A DNA stretch of 64,000 nucleotides from positions 434,001-498,000 of the forward strand of contig NZ_JAENHO010000004.1 in NCBI RefSeq assembly GCF_016785085.1, given 5' to 3'. Shown here in pieces: positions 1-8,451 of this stretch. A program made the translations under genes and the position numbers. Below the pieces are notes generated by a model. That model did not search any database and was not told the origin of the DNA. It saw nothing but the letters and a program-made list of their open reading frames with translations. Position 1 is the stretch's first letter. Every line of letters begins with the position of its first letter. The stretch is from Paractinoplanes lichenicola (GTDB lineage Bacteria; Actinomycetota; Actinomycetes; Mycobacteriales; Micromonosporaceae).

Positions 1-397
1 TGCCGGCCGTGACGGTGAACGCGTCGACCAGCGCCGCCCAGTCGGTGCGCCGCCGCGACTGCCGGATCATCAGGGCCAGGCCGGTCGCCACGGCCGGATA
101 GAACGCCAGGAACAGCAGGTCGGCCAGGTCGGGCCCGTCGGCGGCCAGCCAGTCGGCGCCGACCTGCAGGGGCAGGGTGGCCAGGGTCGTGCAGGTCAGG
201 CCGAGCGCGAAGAACAACCACGGCGCCCGGTCGCCCGCCGGCACCCGCCGCAGCCCGGCCAGCAGGCCCGCGATCAGCGTGACCTGGACGCCGATCTGGA
301 AACTGGTCTCCCAGGCCTGACCCCCGGGAGCGGCCAGATAGACCACGACGGCCGCCACGACCACGGCGGCGTACAGCTGCCAGCCCCGCCGGGTCAC
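1..397 (-). CDS. Membrane protein N-terminus, probably another GGDEF/EAL-type signalling protein (partial)
   Basis: Only the first 132 codons are in the window; the 3' end lies beyond base 1. The GTG start at 395-397 overlaps the TGA of the upstream gene in a GTGA tetranucleotide, so translation is probably coupled. The visible part begins VTRRGWQLYAAVVVAAVVVY and holds several hydrophobic helices with short loops, ending in a stretch (RRRTDWAALVDAFTVTAG) like the membrane sensor halves of actinobacterial diguanylate cyclase/phosphodiesterase proteins. It resembles the N-terminal half of its neighbour. The catalytic part is not visible, so the enzymatic assignment is inference. Confidence 0.6.
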   Translation of the reverse strand, partial: MTRRGWQLYAAVVVAAVVVYLAAPGGQAWETSFQIGVQVTLIAGLLAGLRRVPAGDRAPWLFFALGLTCTTLATLPLQVGADWLAADGPDLADLLFLAFYPAVATGLALMIRQSRRRTDWAALVDAFTVTAG

Positions 398-2652
398 GGC
401 GCCACCAGCAGCTCGGCCCGGGTCAGCAGGGCGGTCAGCTCGTCACCCGGCTGCGGCCGGTGGTAGAGGTAGCCCTGGCCGTACCGGCAGCCCATCTCGA
501 GCAGGCGGCCGGCCTGCGCGGGGGTCTCGACGCCCTCGGCGACCACGTGCATGCCGAACGCCGCGCCCAGCCCGGCCACGGCCGCCGCCACCGCGTACGC
601 CCGGGGGTCGTCGTCGATGCCGGCGACGTAGGACCGGTCGAGCTTGAGCAGGGACACCGGCAGCCGCCGCAGGTAGTTGATCGCCGCGTGCCCGGTGCCG
701 AAGTCGTCCACGGCGATCCTGACGCCCAGCTCGCACAGCGCGTGCAGGCGGTCCAGGGTCGCCTCGTCGGGCTCGAGGACGATGCGCTCGGTCAGCTCCA
801 GCACGAGCCGGTCGGCCGGGAACCCGGTCTCGGCGAGGATCCCCGTGACGATCTCCACCAGACCACTCTGCTTCACCTGCAGGGGTGAGAGGTTCACGTT
901 CAGATAGATTCCCGCCGCGGCCGGGACCTCCGTGCGCCACCGGGCGGCCTGCCGGCACGCCTCGCGCAGCACCCACTCGCCCAGCGGCACGATCGCGCCG
1001 GTCTCCTCGGCCAGGTCGATGAACGCGCCCGGCATCAGCAGGCCGCGCTCGGGGTGGTTCCACCGCACCAGCGCCTCCACGGCCACGATGACGTCGCCGC
1101 GCAGGTCGACCGCGGGCTGGTAGTGCAGCAGCAGCTGACCATCGGCGACGGCGTGCCGCAGCTCGGCGTCGCGGGCGCGGGTGTCCAGCTCGGGCGTGTA
1201 GACCCGGTAGCGGCCGCGGCCGCCGCGCTTGGCCGCGTACATCGCCGTGTCGGCGTGTGCGAGCAGCTCCTCGACGTCGTCGGCGCCGTCCGCGCGGAAC
1301 GCGACCCCGATGCTGGCGGTCACGGCGAGCAGCAGATCCCCGAAGATCACCGGGGTGTCCAGGGCGGCGACGATGCGCCGGGCGACCTGCTCGGCGGCAT
1401 CCCGGTCGGGCAGGCCGGTCAGCACGACGGCGAACTCGTCGCCGCCGAGGCGTCCCGCGGTGTCGCCCGCGCGGACCACCGAGCGCAGCACCCCGGCCAC
1501 GGCGGTCAGCACGGCGTCGCCGGCCTCGTGCCCGTACCGGTCGTTGATCGGCTTGAACCGGTCCAGGTCGACCAGCAGGACCGCGCCGTGGCGGCCCTCG
1601 CGCGGCGGTTGCCCGGTCAGCTCGGCCAGGCGCTCGCCGACCAGGGTCCGGTTGGCCAGGCCGGTCAGCGGGTCCGTCACGGCCAGCCGGCGGTTCTCGC
1701 TCAGGGCATACATCTGGCGGGCCATCACCAGCGAGGTGAGCACGATGGCGCCGATGATCATGCCGCCGAGCGGATAGAGGTCCTGCTCGCGGGCCAGATA
1801 GCCGAGCAGCCCGTACGCGATGGCGCTGGCCCCGTACGGGAGCAGGCTGATCCGGCTCCGCCCCGCGCGGCCGATGCGCTCGGCGGTGCTCTTGTGGCGC
1901 CGGCGCGTCGCCAGCACGAACAGGTAGCAACCGGTCAGCCAGAACAGGTCGGGCCAGGTGCCACCGGTGAACCGGTCGTTGAGCGTGATCCAGCTGTAGG
2001 CGAAGTCGGCCACCACGTAGGTGCCGACCGCGGCCGTGAGCAGCAGGGTGGCGGGCTGCCGGCCGTGGCGGCGCAGCAGCACCGAGGCCAGCGCGAGCAC
2101 GAGCAGCAGGTCGCCCACGGGCAGCGCGGCCGACATGGCGACCTGCAGCGCGGTGGCGTTCTCGACCTGCAGCGCCGGGCCGATCACCAGATACCAGGCG
2201 ACCATGAAGGTGCCGGTGCCGACGATCAGCGAGTCGATGACCAGCTTCGTCCGCTCGGCGCGGGTGCGCCGGGTGCCCGGCAGGAGCAGCAGGCCGGCGA
2301 AGAGGAACGGCACGAAGGCCAGGAACCAGTAGTCGGCGGCCGCCGGGTACGTGGGCGGGCCGAGGAAGTTGTCCTCGAGAAACCAGGTGGCGTGGGCGAC
2401 CAGCTGACAGCCGAACGCCAGGGTGATCAGCGTCCAGGCGCGGCGGCCGCGCTGGTCGAGCCCGCCCCGGTGGACCAGCCGGACGCCCGCGACGACGGCG
2501 AGCACGGCCGGCGGCAGGTAGGCGCCGTCGGTGACGAGCTGCCGCAGCGGCTCGTCACCCCAGCCGCCGAGGTAGAACACGAAGAAGACCGCGAGCAGCA
2601 GCCCGCAGCCGGCCACGGCGGCGTCCAGGAGCCGCTCGGCCCTCCCGGTCAC
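394..2652 (-). CDS. Integral-membrane GGDEF-EAL protein (cyclic-di-GMP synthesis/breakdown)
   Basis: 752 residues. About nine N-terminal transmembrane helices (residues ~5-310) form a sensor domain, followed by a GGDEF domain with an intact GGDEF signature at residues 403-407 and an EAL domain with EAL at 526-528, then LTERI, VDDFGTG, LKLDRSYV and VAEGVE. These metal- and substrate-binding motifs are all present, so both activities are possible, although such hybrids often use one half for regulation. The GTG start at 2650-2652 overlaps the upstream stop (GTGA), and the stop overlaps the next start in the same way, giving a tightly coupled three-gene unit. An upstream reading-frame extension exists but overlaps the preceding gene and looks non-coding. 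Confidence 0.93.
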   Translation of the reverse strand: MTGRAERLLDAAVAGCGLLLAVFFVFYLGGWGDEPLRQLVTDGAYLPPAVLAVVAGVRLVHRGGLDQRGRRAWTLITLAFGCQLVAHATWFLEDNFLGPPTYPAAADYWFLAFVPFLFAGLLLLPGTRRTRAERTKLVIDSLIVGTGTFMVAWYLVIGPALQVENATALQVAMSAALPVGDLLLVLALASVLLRRHGRQPATLLLTAAVGTYVVADFAYSWITLNDRFTGGTWPDLFWLTGCYLFVLATRRRHKSTAERIGRAGRSRISLLPYGASAIAYGLLGYLAREQDLYPLGGMIIGAIVLTSLVMARQMYALSENRRLAVTDPLTGLANRTLVGERLAELTGQPPREGRHGAVLLVDLDRFKPINDRYGHEAGDAVLTAVAGVLRSVVRAGDTAGRLGGDEFAVVLTGLPDRDAAEQVARRIVAALDTPVIFGDLLLAVTASIGVAFRADGADDVEELLAHADTAMYAAKRGGRGRYRVYTPELDTRARDAELRHAVADGQLLLHYQPAVDLRGDVIVAVEALVRWNHPERGLLMPGAFIDLAEETGAIVPLGEWVLREACRQAARWRTEVPAAAGIYLNVNLSPLQVKQSGLVEIVTGILAETGFPADRLVLELTERIVLEPDEATLDRLHALCELGVRIAVDDFGTGHAAINYLRRLPVSLLKLDRSYVAGIDDDPRAYAVAAAVAGLGAAFGMHVVAEGVETPAQAGRLLEMGCRYGQGYLYHRPQPGDELTALLTRAELLVAP

Positions 2653-3089
2653 AGCGTGTACAGGCCCAGGGCCACCACGACCACCATGTAGAGCGCGCAG
2701 CCGAGCGCGTAGGTCACCGCCGTGGTGATGCCGAAGGCCATCCAGTACGGGGTGGTTGACAGCCCCATCCGGCCCGCCTTGTTCCCGCGGGCGAGCACCG
2801 AGATGATCGCGAGCGGCCCGAACAGGAACGTCCACACGGCCACCGGCCAGACGCTCGGCGGCAGCATGCCGGGCGCCGCGAACAGGTCACCCTGCGGCGC
2901 CTGGCGGGCCGGATAGGCCGGCGTGGGCGGCGGGCCGAACAACGGGCGGGCCACCGGGCGCTCGGCGGCCTGATACCGCGCCGCCAGACCCTGGCTGCCG
3001 CCCTGCAGAGGCGCCTGGTGAACCTGACGGGCGGCGGCCGGCGTGGAGGGGCTGAGCCAGGTCTGGCTGGTGCGCGGTTCGGCCGTCAC
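2649..3089 (-). CDS. Small proline-rich membrane protein, DUF4190-like
   Basis: 146 residues. The first ~85 residues are hydrophilic and rich in Pro, Ala and Gln, followed by two hydrophobic helices separated by a short basic loop (ARGNKAGRMG). The layout recalls actinobacterial DUF4190 proteins (disordered cytoplasmic N-terminus plus two-helix hairpin), but I cannot confirm the family by eye. The GTG start at 3087-3089 is chosen because GGAG lies seven bases upstream; an ATG at 3137 would add a poorly conserved-looking tail. First gene of the coupled unit with the two cyclic-di-GMP-type proteins, hence possibly a membrane partner of them. Confidence 0.7.
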   Translation of the reverse strand: MTAEPRTSQTWLSPSTPAAARQVHQAPLQGGSQGLAARYQAAERPVARPLFGPPPTPAYPARQAPQGDLFAAPGMLPPSVWPVAVWTFLFGPLAIISVLARGNKAGRMGLSTTPYWMAFGITTAVTYALGCALYMVVVVALGLYTL

Positions 3090-3197
3090 GTGGGGTCTCC
3101 GTCCGTGGAAGTGGTCGCAAACGTCGTCGCGGATCACTTCGGCAGACGGGCCCGAATTATGAGGCTTCGGTCACCCTGTGAAACGGTGCTGTTGCTT

Positions 3198-5744
3198 TTA
3201 GTTACGGCCGTTTCCGTTGCCGGCGCCGTTGCCGCCCCCGTCGGGCAGCCCGTTGCCGGGGTTGTTCGGGTTGCCGCCCGGCGGGGTGACGGTGCCGCCC
3301 GGGTTGTTCGGGTCGGTGCCGGGCGGGCAGATGGTGCCGCCCAGGATGCAGCCGTTGGTCGGCGCCTCGGGCAGCGGGTCGAGGCCGTTGCCCTTCTTGT
3401 TCGGGTCGCCGACCCGCACGTCCGGCGGGAACGAGGTCTTCTCGGCGTCCAGGGCCTTGTTGGCCAGGTCCATGAAGACCTTCCAGGTGTCGCCCGGGGT
3501 CGAGCCGCCCGTCATGCCCTTGGTCTTGCTGCCCGGCTTGTAGATCGGCAGCAGCTGCATCTGGTCCTTGACCTGCTTCTCGCGGCCGATCCAGACCGTG
3601 GCGGCCAGATGCGGGGTGCCGCCGACCCACCAGGCGTCGCCGTTCTGCCCGCTCTTGCCGTCCTTGTACTCCCAGGTGCCCGACTTGCCGATAGCGTCGT
3701 AGCCGCTGCGCAGGTTCTGGCCGTTCTTGCCGGGGATCTTCTGCAGCACGGTGTCGATCGAGGCGACCACGCCCGGGTCGAAGACCTGCGTGAACTTGAC
3801 CCGCTCGGTGTGGATCGTCTTGAACTTGCCGGTCTTCTCGTCGCGCTCGGCCACCGACTTCACGAAGTGCGCCTTGGTGTAGCGGCCCTCGTTGGCCAGC
3901 GTGGCCACGCCGTTCGCGTGGTCGAGCGCGGTGATCGCGTACTGGCCGTAGCCGATCTCGTTGCCGTACTGCTTGAGCGCGTCGCCCTTGGTCTTGTTGA
4001 GGTCGACCCGGGCGCCGATCTTGGTCGGGCTGGAGATGTACTGGATGCCGGCCTTGTGCGCCGCCTCGGCCACCTTGTCGGGCCCGAGCGCCGCGGCCAG
4101 GTGGTAGAAGGGGAAGTTGTACGACTGGATGGTGGCCTCGGAGAGCGGGCAGCGCCGCTTGTCACAGGTGAAGTTCGTGCGGCTCGAGTTGTTGATCGCG
4201 TCGCCGCCGACCTTCTTGGCCTCGGAGTCCCACGTCGTGTCGAAGCCGTAGCCGTCGCTCAGCGCGGCCAGCAGCGTATAGATCTTGAAGGACGAGCCGG
4301 GCGGCCGGCCGCCGCCGACGAAGTCGCCCTCGCTGTTGTAGTTCGGGCCGGCGTAGTCCCAGCCCACGCCGTCCGGGCCGCCGTAGTAGGCCATCACGTG
4401 GCCGTTGGCCGGGTCGACGGCGACGAGCGCGGTCTTGTACGTCGCGTCGAGCTTGCGTAGCGGCGACTTGTCGCTGGTGCGCATGGCCGCGGTCTCGGCC
4501 GCCTTCTGCACGGCCGGGTTGATCGTCGTGGTGATCCGCAGGCCGCCGCTCTGCTGCTTGGCGTCGCTGATGCCCATGGCCCGCAGTTCCTGCTTGACGT
4601 ACTTCACGATCTTGCCGGTGGCCTTGTCGTTGCCGCAGGACGTGCGGCACGCGTCCGGGTCGAACTTGGCGACCTTCGGGTACGCGGCCGGCGCGGTCTT
4701 GATCCAGCCCTTCTCGAGCATGTTGTTGATCGTGTACTGCCAGCGGATCTTGGCGTCCGTCAGGTTGTTCTGCGGGTCGTAGCCCTTGTGCGTGGCCGAC
4801 GGCTCGGGCTGCTTGATCACCGACGCGATGACGGCGGCCTCGGCGGCGGTGATCGCGCCCTTGGTGCCGGGCTTGGTCAGCACCGAGCGGGTCGGGCCGA
4901 AGTACGCCTTCACGGCCGCCTCGATGCCGTACGCCCCGCGGCCGAAATACACCGAGTTGAGGTAGCGGCCCAGGATCTCGCCCTTGGAGTACTGGTCCTC
5001 CATCTTGCGGGCGATCACGGCCTCGCGCAGCTTGCGGTTGTAGCTGATCTCCTTGAGCTCGGCGGCGTGCCGCGCGTACTGCTGGGTGATCGTGGACGCG
5101 CCCTGCTGGTCGCCGCCGGTGAAGTTGTTCCAGGCCGCGCGGGCGATGCCCTTCATGTCGATGCCGTTGTGGTCGAGGAAGTTCTTGTCCTCGGCCGCCA
5201 TGACCGCCTGGCCGATGACCGGGTTGATGCTGGCGAACGGCACCTGCTGGCGGGTCGAGTTGCCGATGGTCGCCAGCTGCGTCTTGTTGTCGGCCGCGAA
5301 GATCTGCGTGACCTGGTCCTCGGACTTGGGCTCGGTGAACTTCACGTCGTCGAAGAAGTAGGCCCCGCCGACCACACCGGCGCCGAGCACGATCACGAGC
5401 ACGGCCGCGGCCACGGTGAGCAGGTTGGTGCGGCGGCGCTTCTTGGCCGCCTTCTTCGTGTCCTTGGGGCTGACCGGGGGCTTCTCACCCGGTGGCTGGG
5501 GGCGCACCGCGGCGCGGGCCACCGAGGCCGAGCCCACCGAGGCTGCTCCCACCGAGGCGCGGCCACCGACCGGCGCCGCTCCGACGGAGGCCGATCCGAC
5601 CGGCGCGCGGCCGCCCACGGACGCCGACCCTACGGATGCCCGGCCGCCGGGGACGGGGCTGCTGCTGCCCCGCGCCGGGGCGGAACCGGAACCGGGCACG
5701 CTGGCCCGCGCGCTCGCAGACTGCGGATCGCCGTAGGGGTTCAT
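3198..5744 (-). CDS. Class A penicillin-binding protein (transglycosylase/transpeptidase)
   Basis: 848 residues. A cytoplasmic tail rich in Ser, Val, Ala and Gly with short near-repeats (residues ~20-75) precedes a basic stretch KKAAKKRRR and one membrane anchor (~95-115). The glycosyltransferase 51 domain carries the EDKNFLDH motif with probable catalytic Glu185. The transpeptidase domain has SSFK with nucleophile Ser484, SYN, and a KSG in place of KTG. The C-terminus is a Gly/Asn/Pro-rich extracellular tail, common in actinobacterial PBPs. It polymerises and crosslinks peptidoglycan at the outer face of the membrane. The ATG at 5742-5744 has GAGGA five bases upstream. Apparently monocistronic, with 108 bp before the next gene. 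Confidence 0.95.
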   Translation of the reverse strand: MNPYGDPQSASARASVPGSGSAPARGSSSPVPGGRASVGSASVGGRAPVGSASVGAAPVGGRASVGAASVGSASVARAAVRPQPPGEKPPVSPKDTKKAAKKRRRTNLLTVAAAVLVIVLGAGVVGGAYFFDDVKFTEPKSEDQVTQIFAADNKTQLATIGNSTRQQVPFASINPVIGQAVMAAEDKNFLDHNGIDMKGIARAAWNNFTGGDQQGASTITQQYARHAAELKEISYNRKLREAVIARKMEDQYSKGEILGRYLNSVYFGRGAYGIEAAVKAYFGPTRSVLTKPGTKGAITAAEAAVIASVIKQPEPSATHKGYDPQNNLTDAKIRWQYTINNMLEKGWIKTAPAAYPKVAKFDPDACRTSCGNDKATGKIVKYVKQELRAMGISDAKQQSGGLRITTTINPAVQKAAETAAMRTSDKSPLRKLDATYKTALVAVDPANGHVMAYYGGPDGVGWDYAGPNYNSEGDFVGGGRPPGSSFKIYTLLAALSDGYGFDTTWDSEAKKVGGDAINNSSRTNFTCDKRRCPLSEATIQSYNFPFYHLAAALGPDKVAEAAHKAGIQYISSPTKIGARVDLNKTKGDALKQYGNEIGYGQYAITALDHANGVATLANEGRYTKAHFVKSVAERDEKTGKFKTIHTERVKFTQVFDPGVVASIDTVLQKIPGKNGQNLRSGYDAIGKSGTWEYKDGKSGQNGDAWWVGGTPHLAATVWIGREKQVKDQMQLLPIYKPGSKTKGMTGGSTPGDTWKVFMDLANKALDAEKTSFPPDVRVGDPNKKGNGLDPLPEAPTNGCILGGTICPPGTDPNNPGGTVTPPGGNPNNPGNGLPDGGGNGAGNGNGRN

Positions 5745-6282
5745 CTGTCCTCGTCGTCGCTGAAGTGGATCTCTTTACTACACGACTTTGTCAAGACCGG
5801 ACAATAAGTCGCGCGCTTGATGATGCCGAGCTTCGGGAAGACATGGTAAGGCTGTCTGCCTGTCGCGGGGGAGAAGAGATTCATCCCCTTGGTTGGGTGG
5901 CGGATCATCGCCGGGCCGGTCAAGGGCGGTTACGGGCTCTCCGGGGCCCTTTTCCCAGCCGTACGGGTCGAGTTCGCCACCGGTTCGGTCAAAGGTGCCG
6001 CGCGGCCGCCGGAAAAGGCCCTGGCCTCGGCCTTTGTCCCTGCGCCGGCGGCGCGGGGGCGGGGTGCGGAGATAGGGAGTGGTAAGCGCCACACTGACGC
6101 CGCTGTGCGACTTTCGGTCGGCCGATTACTCGCAAAGCAGGTTTAAACGGACCAAAAGGATGATGTCGGGCCTCGGCGCGTCGCCGGTATGTCCCCGTAT
6201 GCGCGCGGTTACTGGCGGTCGCCGTCCGTTCGGAAAAAAGGAAGTACCCGGCGTTGGTGCGTAAAGGTACGTACGGTGCGCT
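5745..6282. other. Intergenic region without recognisable gene
   Basis: Between the start of the penicillin-binding protein gene and the end of the SRPBCC gene. Short open frames on both strands here are Arg/Pro-rich with no start-site signals or family resemblance, and I do not accept them. The region must hold the promoter of the penicillin-binding protein gene, but no convincing pair of promoter hexamers could be singled out. Confidence 0.5.
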
Positions 6283-6663
6283 TCACTTCTTGACGAGCCG
6301 GCGCAGCGCGAGCCGGGCCAGGGGCAGATAGCCCAGCACCATCGGCGCCGGCCCGTTGATCATCAGGGTGGCCCGGGTGCCGGTCGCCGCAGGCTCGACC
6401 CGATGCGAGAGCTGCACCGAAGCACCGGCGACGAAGACGGCCCACAACCATGACTGCGGCGGCGAGACCCGCAGAATGACGAAGGGCACCCGTACGCCCA
6501 AGGGGCCGTGCACCACCCCACCGGTCCGCTCCCGCAACTCCGGTTCCGCGTAGTCGACCGACCGAATCTGCGGCGACCACTCGGCCCAGCGGGCGGGCTG
6601 CACATACCGATCCCAGGCGTCCCCGACGTCCCGGGGCCCGAAGACCTCCACATTGCGGCGCAC
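6283..6663 (-). CDS. SRPBCC (polyketide-cyclase/START-like) family protein
   Basis: 126 residues starting VRRNVEVFGPRDV. The pattern RDVGDAWDRYVQPARWAEWSP followed by alternating beta strands and a C-terminal amphipathic helix (LPLARLALRRLVKK) is typical of the helix-grip fold that binds hydrophobic ligands. The ligand cannot be told from sequence. The GTG start at 6661-6663 lies two bases after the TAA of the upstream gene, so the two are presumably co-transcribed and translationally coupled. A start further upstream is excluded by that gene. Confidence 0.75.
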   Translation of the reverse strand: MRRNVEVFGPRDVGDAWDRYVQPARWAEWSPQIRSVDYAEPELRERTGGVVHGPLGVRVPFVILRVSPPQSWLWAVFVAGASVQLSHRVEPAATGTRATLMINGPAPMVLGYLPLARLALRRLVKK

Positions 6664-6665
6664 CT

Positions 6666-7022
6666 TTACTTGATACCGGCCTTCGCGTCGAGTTGCTGCA
6701 GCAGGTCGTGGGCGGCCAGTTCGATGCCCTTGTGCCGCCACTCGGAGGCCCGATAGACACAGGCGATCAGGCCCGTACGGTGCAGTCGCCGCAGATCGCC
6801 GTAGACGAACGCGTACCGGGCCTTGGTCTCGTCGGCCGCGCCGTCGGTCAGGCCCAGATGCCAGGCGGCGTAATCGGCCCAGGAATGCTTGTCGAGGAAC
6901 GAGTTCTCGGCGTCGGCGCGGGGCTGGACGCTGCCCCAATCGCTGTCCAGCACATACTGCTTGGCTTCGATGAGCTCGCGGGCCCGCCGCACCGCCGCGT
7001 CGTTGACCTCGTACTTGGCCAT
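6666..7022 (-). CDS. Conserved-looking hypothetical protein
   Basis: 118 residues starting MAKYEVNDAAVRRARELIEA. Soluble, charged, mostly helical, with a striking WADYAAWHLGL segment; no signal peptide or membrane helix. I do not recognise the family; the composition (strong third-position GC, acidic and aromatic residues) is that of a real protein. The ATG at 7020-7022 has AGGGA about six bases upstream. Two bases separate it from the downstream SRPBCC gene. The reading frame stays open upstream through a 24-bp tandem repeat, but no start codon with ribosome-binding site is seen there. Confidence 0.72.
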   Translation of the reverse strand: MAKYEVNDAAVRRARELIEAKQYVLDSDWGSVQPRADAENSFLDKHSWADYAAWHLGLTDGAADETKARYAFVYGDLRRLHRTGLIACVYRASEWRHKGIELAAHDLLQQLDAKAGIK

Positions 7023-7070
7023 GCGATCCCTGTACCCCGCAGGGTCGCGCACTATCCCGGCGGCTTCGCG

Positions 7071-7190
7071 CTTGGCGCCGCGGGGTGGCTCGGGCTTGGC
7101 GCCGCTGGGTGGGCCGGGCTTGGCGCCGCTGGGTGGGCCGGGCTTGGCGCCGCTGGGTGGGCCGGGCTTGGCGCCGCGGGGTGGGCCGCG
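7071..7190. repeat. 24-bp tandem repeat, five copies
   Basis: Five head-to-tail copies beginning at 7071, 7095, 7119, 7143 and 7167, the central three identical, with core CTTGGCGCCG followed by a CTGGGTGGGCCGG-like half. It fills the gap between the PEBP gene stop (7204) and the start of the next gene (7022). Read on the minus strand in the frame of the downstream gene it would spell repeats of GAKPGPPS, but no start codon precedes it in that frame, so translation is doubtful. Confidence 0.9.
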
Positions 7191-7203
7191 GCGCCTCCGT
7201 GGG

Positions 7204-7704
7204 TCAGGCGGCCGGGTTCTCCGCTGTGGCGACGATCGTGGCGCGGCCCAGGATGTGGCCTGCCATCGTGAAGCCGAGGATCGCCGGGGTGGCGTCGGCG
7301 GGCACCCCGATGTCCTCGACGTCAAGCGCGTGCACGGTGATGAAGTAGCGGTGCGCCCCGTGGCCGGCCGGCGGGGCCGCGCCGACGAACTGGGCCAGCC
7401 GGGCGTCGTTGGGCAGCTGGTAGGCCGGGGCCGGCAGCTCCTGCACACCCTCGTCGAGCGAGGTGACGGCGGCCGGAAGGTTGGCCACCGCCCAGTGCCA
7501 GAAGCCGGAACCCGTCGGGGCGTCGGGGTCGTACACCGTGACGGCGTAGCTCTTCGTTGCCTCCGGGGCGCCCGACCAGCTCAGCTGCGGCGACTTGTCC
7601 TGGCCGGAGAGCTGGGCCGGGGCCAGGGGCTCGCCGTCCTTCACCGAGGTGCTCGTGAGGGTGAAGGCGGGAACTTCCGGGAGTCTCGCGAACGGGTTGT
7701 TCAT
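7204..7704 (-). CDS. YbhB/YbcL family (phosphatidylethanolamine-binding-like) protein
   Basis: 166 residues. The family hallmarks are clear: [13 protein letters not shown] in the middle and GHGAHRYF further on, forming the anion-binding pocket of bacterial PEBP homologues. No signal peptide is visible, so the protein is probably cytoplasmic. The ATG is preceded by AGAAGAG. It is divergent from a GntR-type regulator gene whose intergenic region contains a perfect 18-bp palindrome, suggesting that the regulator controls this gene. Ligand unknown. Confidence 0.9.
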   Translation of the reverse strand: MNNPFARLPEVPAFTLTSTSVKDGEPLAPAQLSGQDKSPQLSWSGAPEATKSYAVTVYDPDAPTGSGFWHWAVANLPAAVTSLDEGVQELPAPAYQLPNDARLAQFVGAAPPAGHGAHRYFITVHALDVEDIGVPADATPAILGFTMAGHILGRATIVATAENPAA

Positions 7705-7749
7705 GGCTTGCTCTTCTCTGTCGTGTCTCTCGTGTCATCGATTAACTTA

Positions 7750-7767
7750 CAGATAATCGATTATCTG
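7750..7767. promoter_or_regulatory. Perfect 18-bp palindrome, probable GntR operator
   Basis: CAGATAATCGATTATCTG is a perfect inverted repeat in an A/T-rich island between the divergent PEBP and GntR genes, about ten bases upstream of the regulator's start. A partial copy (ATCGATTA) lies just to the left at 7737-7744. VanR/FadR-type GntR proteins bind dyads of this size, so autoregulation and control of the divergent gene are likely; this is inference. Confidence 0.75.
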
Positions 7768-7777
7768 CGGTAGGGTG

Positions 7778-8422
7778 ATGAGCGTGACACCGTCCGAGAA
7801 GGTCTACGCGTCGCTGCGGACCGCTGTGCTGCGCGGGGAGTTCCAGCCGCGGCAGGCGCTGAAGCCGCAAGAGCTGGCCACGGCGCACGGCGTGAGCCTG
7901 GCCGTCGCGCGGGAGGCGCTCCTGCGGCTGGTGGGGGAGGGCCTGGCCGACCGGCTGCCCAACCGCGGTTTCGCCGTGCCGGCCGCAAGCGCCGAACGCT
8001 GGCAACAGATCGCCGAGGCCCGCTCGATAGTCGAACCCGGCGCGCTGCGGCTCTCGATCACGCGCGGCGACCTGGAGTGGGAGGCGGCCGTACGGGCTGC
8101 CTATCACCGTCTTGCGGGCACGCCCCATTTCGAGCGCGAGGGCGACAACCACCTGAGCGACGCTTGGTCCGAGGCGCACCGCTTGTTCCACCGCACCCTG
8201 TTGTCGGCGTGCGGCAACGACGTGCTGCTGGAGACTTTCGACCGCCTCTGGACAGCTAGCGAACTGACTCGCCGCTGGTCCCTGCACGGCGATCCGTCCC
8301 GCGATGCCGCCGCCGAACATCAGGCCCTTGAAGACGCCGCCCTCTCCCGCGACGGCGACCGGGCAGCCGAGCTGCTGCGCCGTCATGTCCTTCGCACCGC
8401 CGAGGCCCTGACAAACCCCTGA
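7778..8422 (+). CDS. GntR family transcriptional regulator with FCD effector domain
   Basis: 214 residues. An N-terminal winged helix-turn-helix (residues ~3-70; EKVYASLRTAVLRGEF, then VSLAVAREALLRLVGEGLA) is followed by an all-helical FCD ligand-binding domain (HRLFHRTLLSACGNDVLLETF). The ATG at 7778 is chosen; a GTG three bases upstream and another six downstream are equally possible. Divergent from the PEBP gene with a palindrome between them. FCD regulators usually sense small organic acids; the effector here is unknown. Confidence 0.9.
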   Translation: MSVTPSEKVYASLRTAVLRGEFQPRQALKPQELATAHGVSLAVAREALLRLVGEGLADRLPNRGFAVPAASAERWQQIAEARSIVEPGALRLSITRGDLEWEAAVRAAYHRLAGTPHFEREGDNHLSDAWSEAHRLFHRTLLSACGNDVLLETFDRLWTASELTRRWSLHGDPSRDAAAEHQALEDAALSRDGDRAAELLRRHVLRTAEALTNP

Positions 8423-8451
8423 CCGCAGCCGCTCGTTCCCCTAGCTCAGCC

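Noticed and set aside
1054-2691. 545-codon plus-strand frame opposite the GGDEF-EAL gene
   Set aside because: Mirror of a real gene; Arg/Gln/Gly/His-rich without motifs.
5778-6092. A 104-codon minus-strand frame upstream of the penicillin-binding protein gene
   Set aside because: Pro/Arg-rich, no ribosome-binding site, no resemblance to a family; probably chance.
7071-7190. CRISPR array
   Set aside because: Units are directly adjacent without unique spacers, and no cas genes are present. The same applies to 22625-22690 and 8452-8700.
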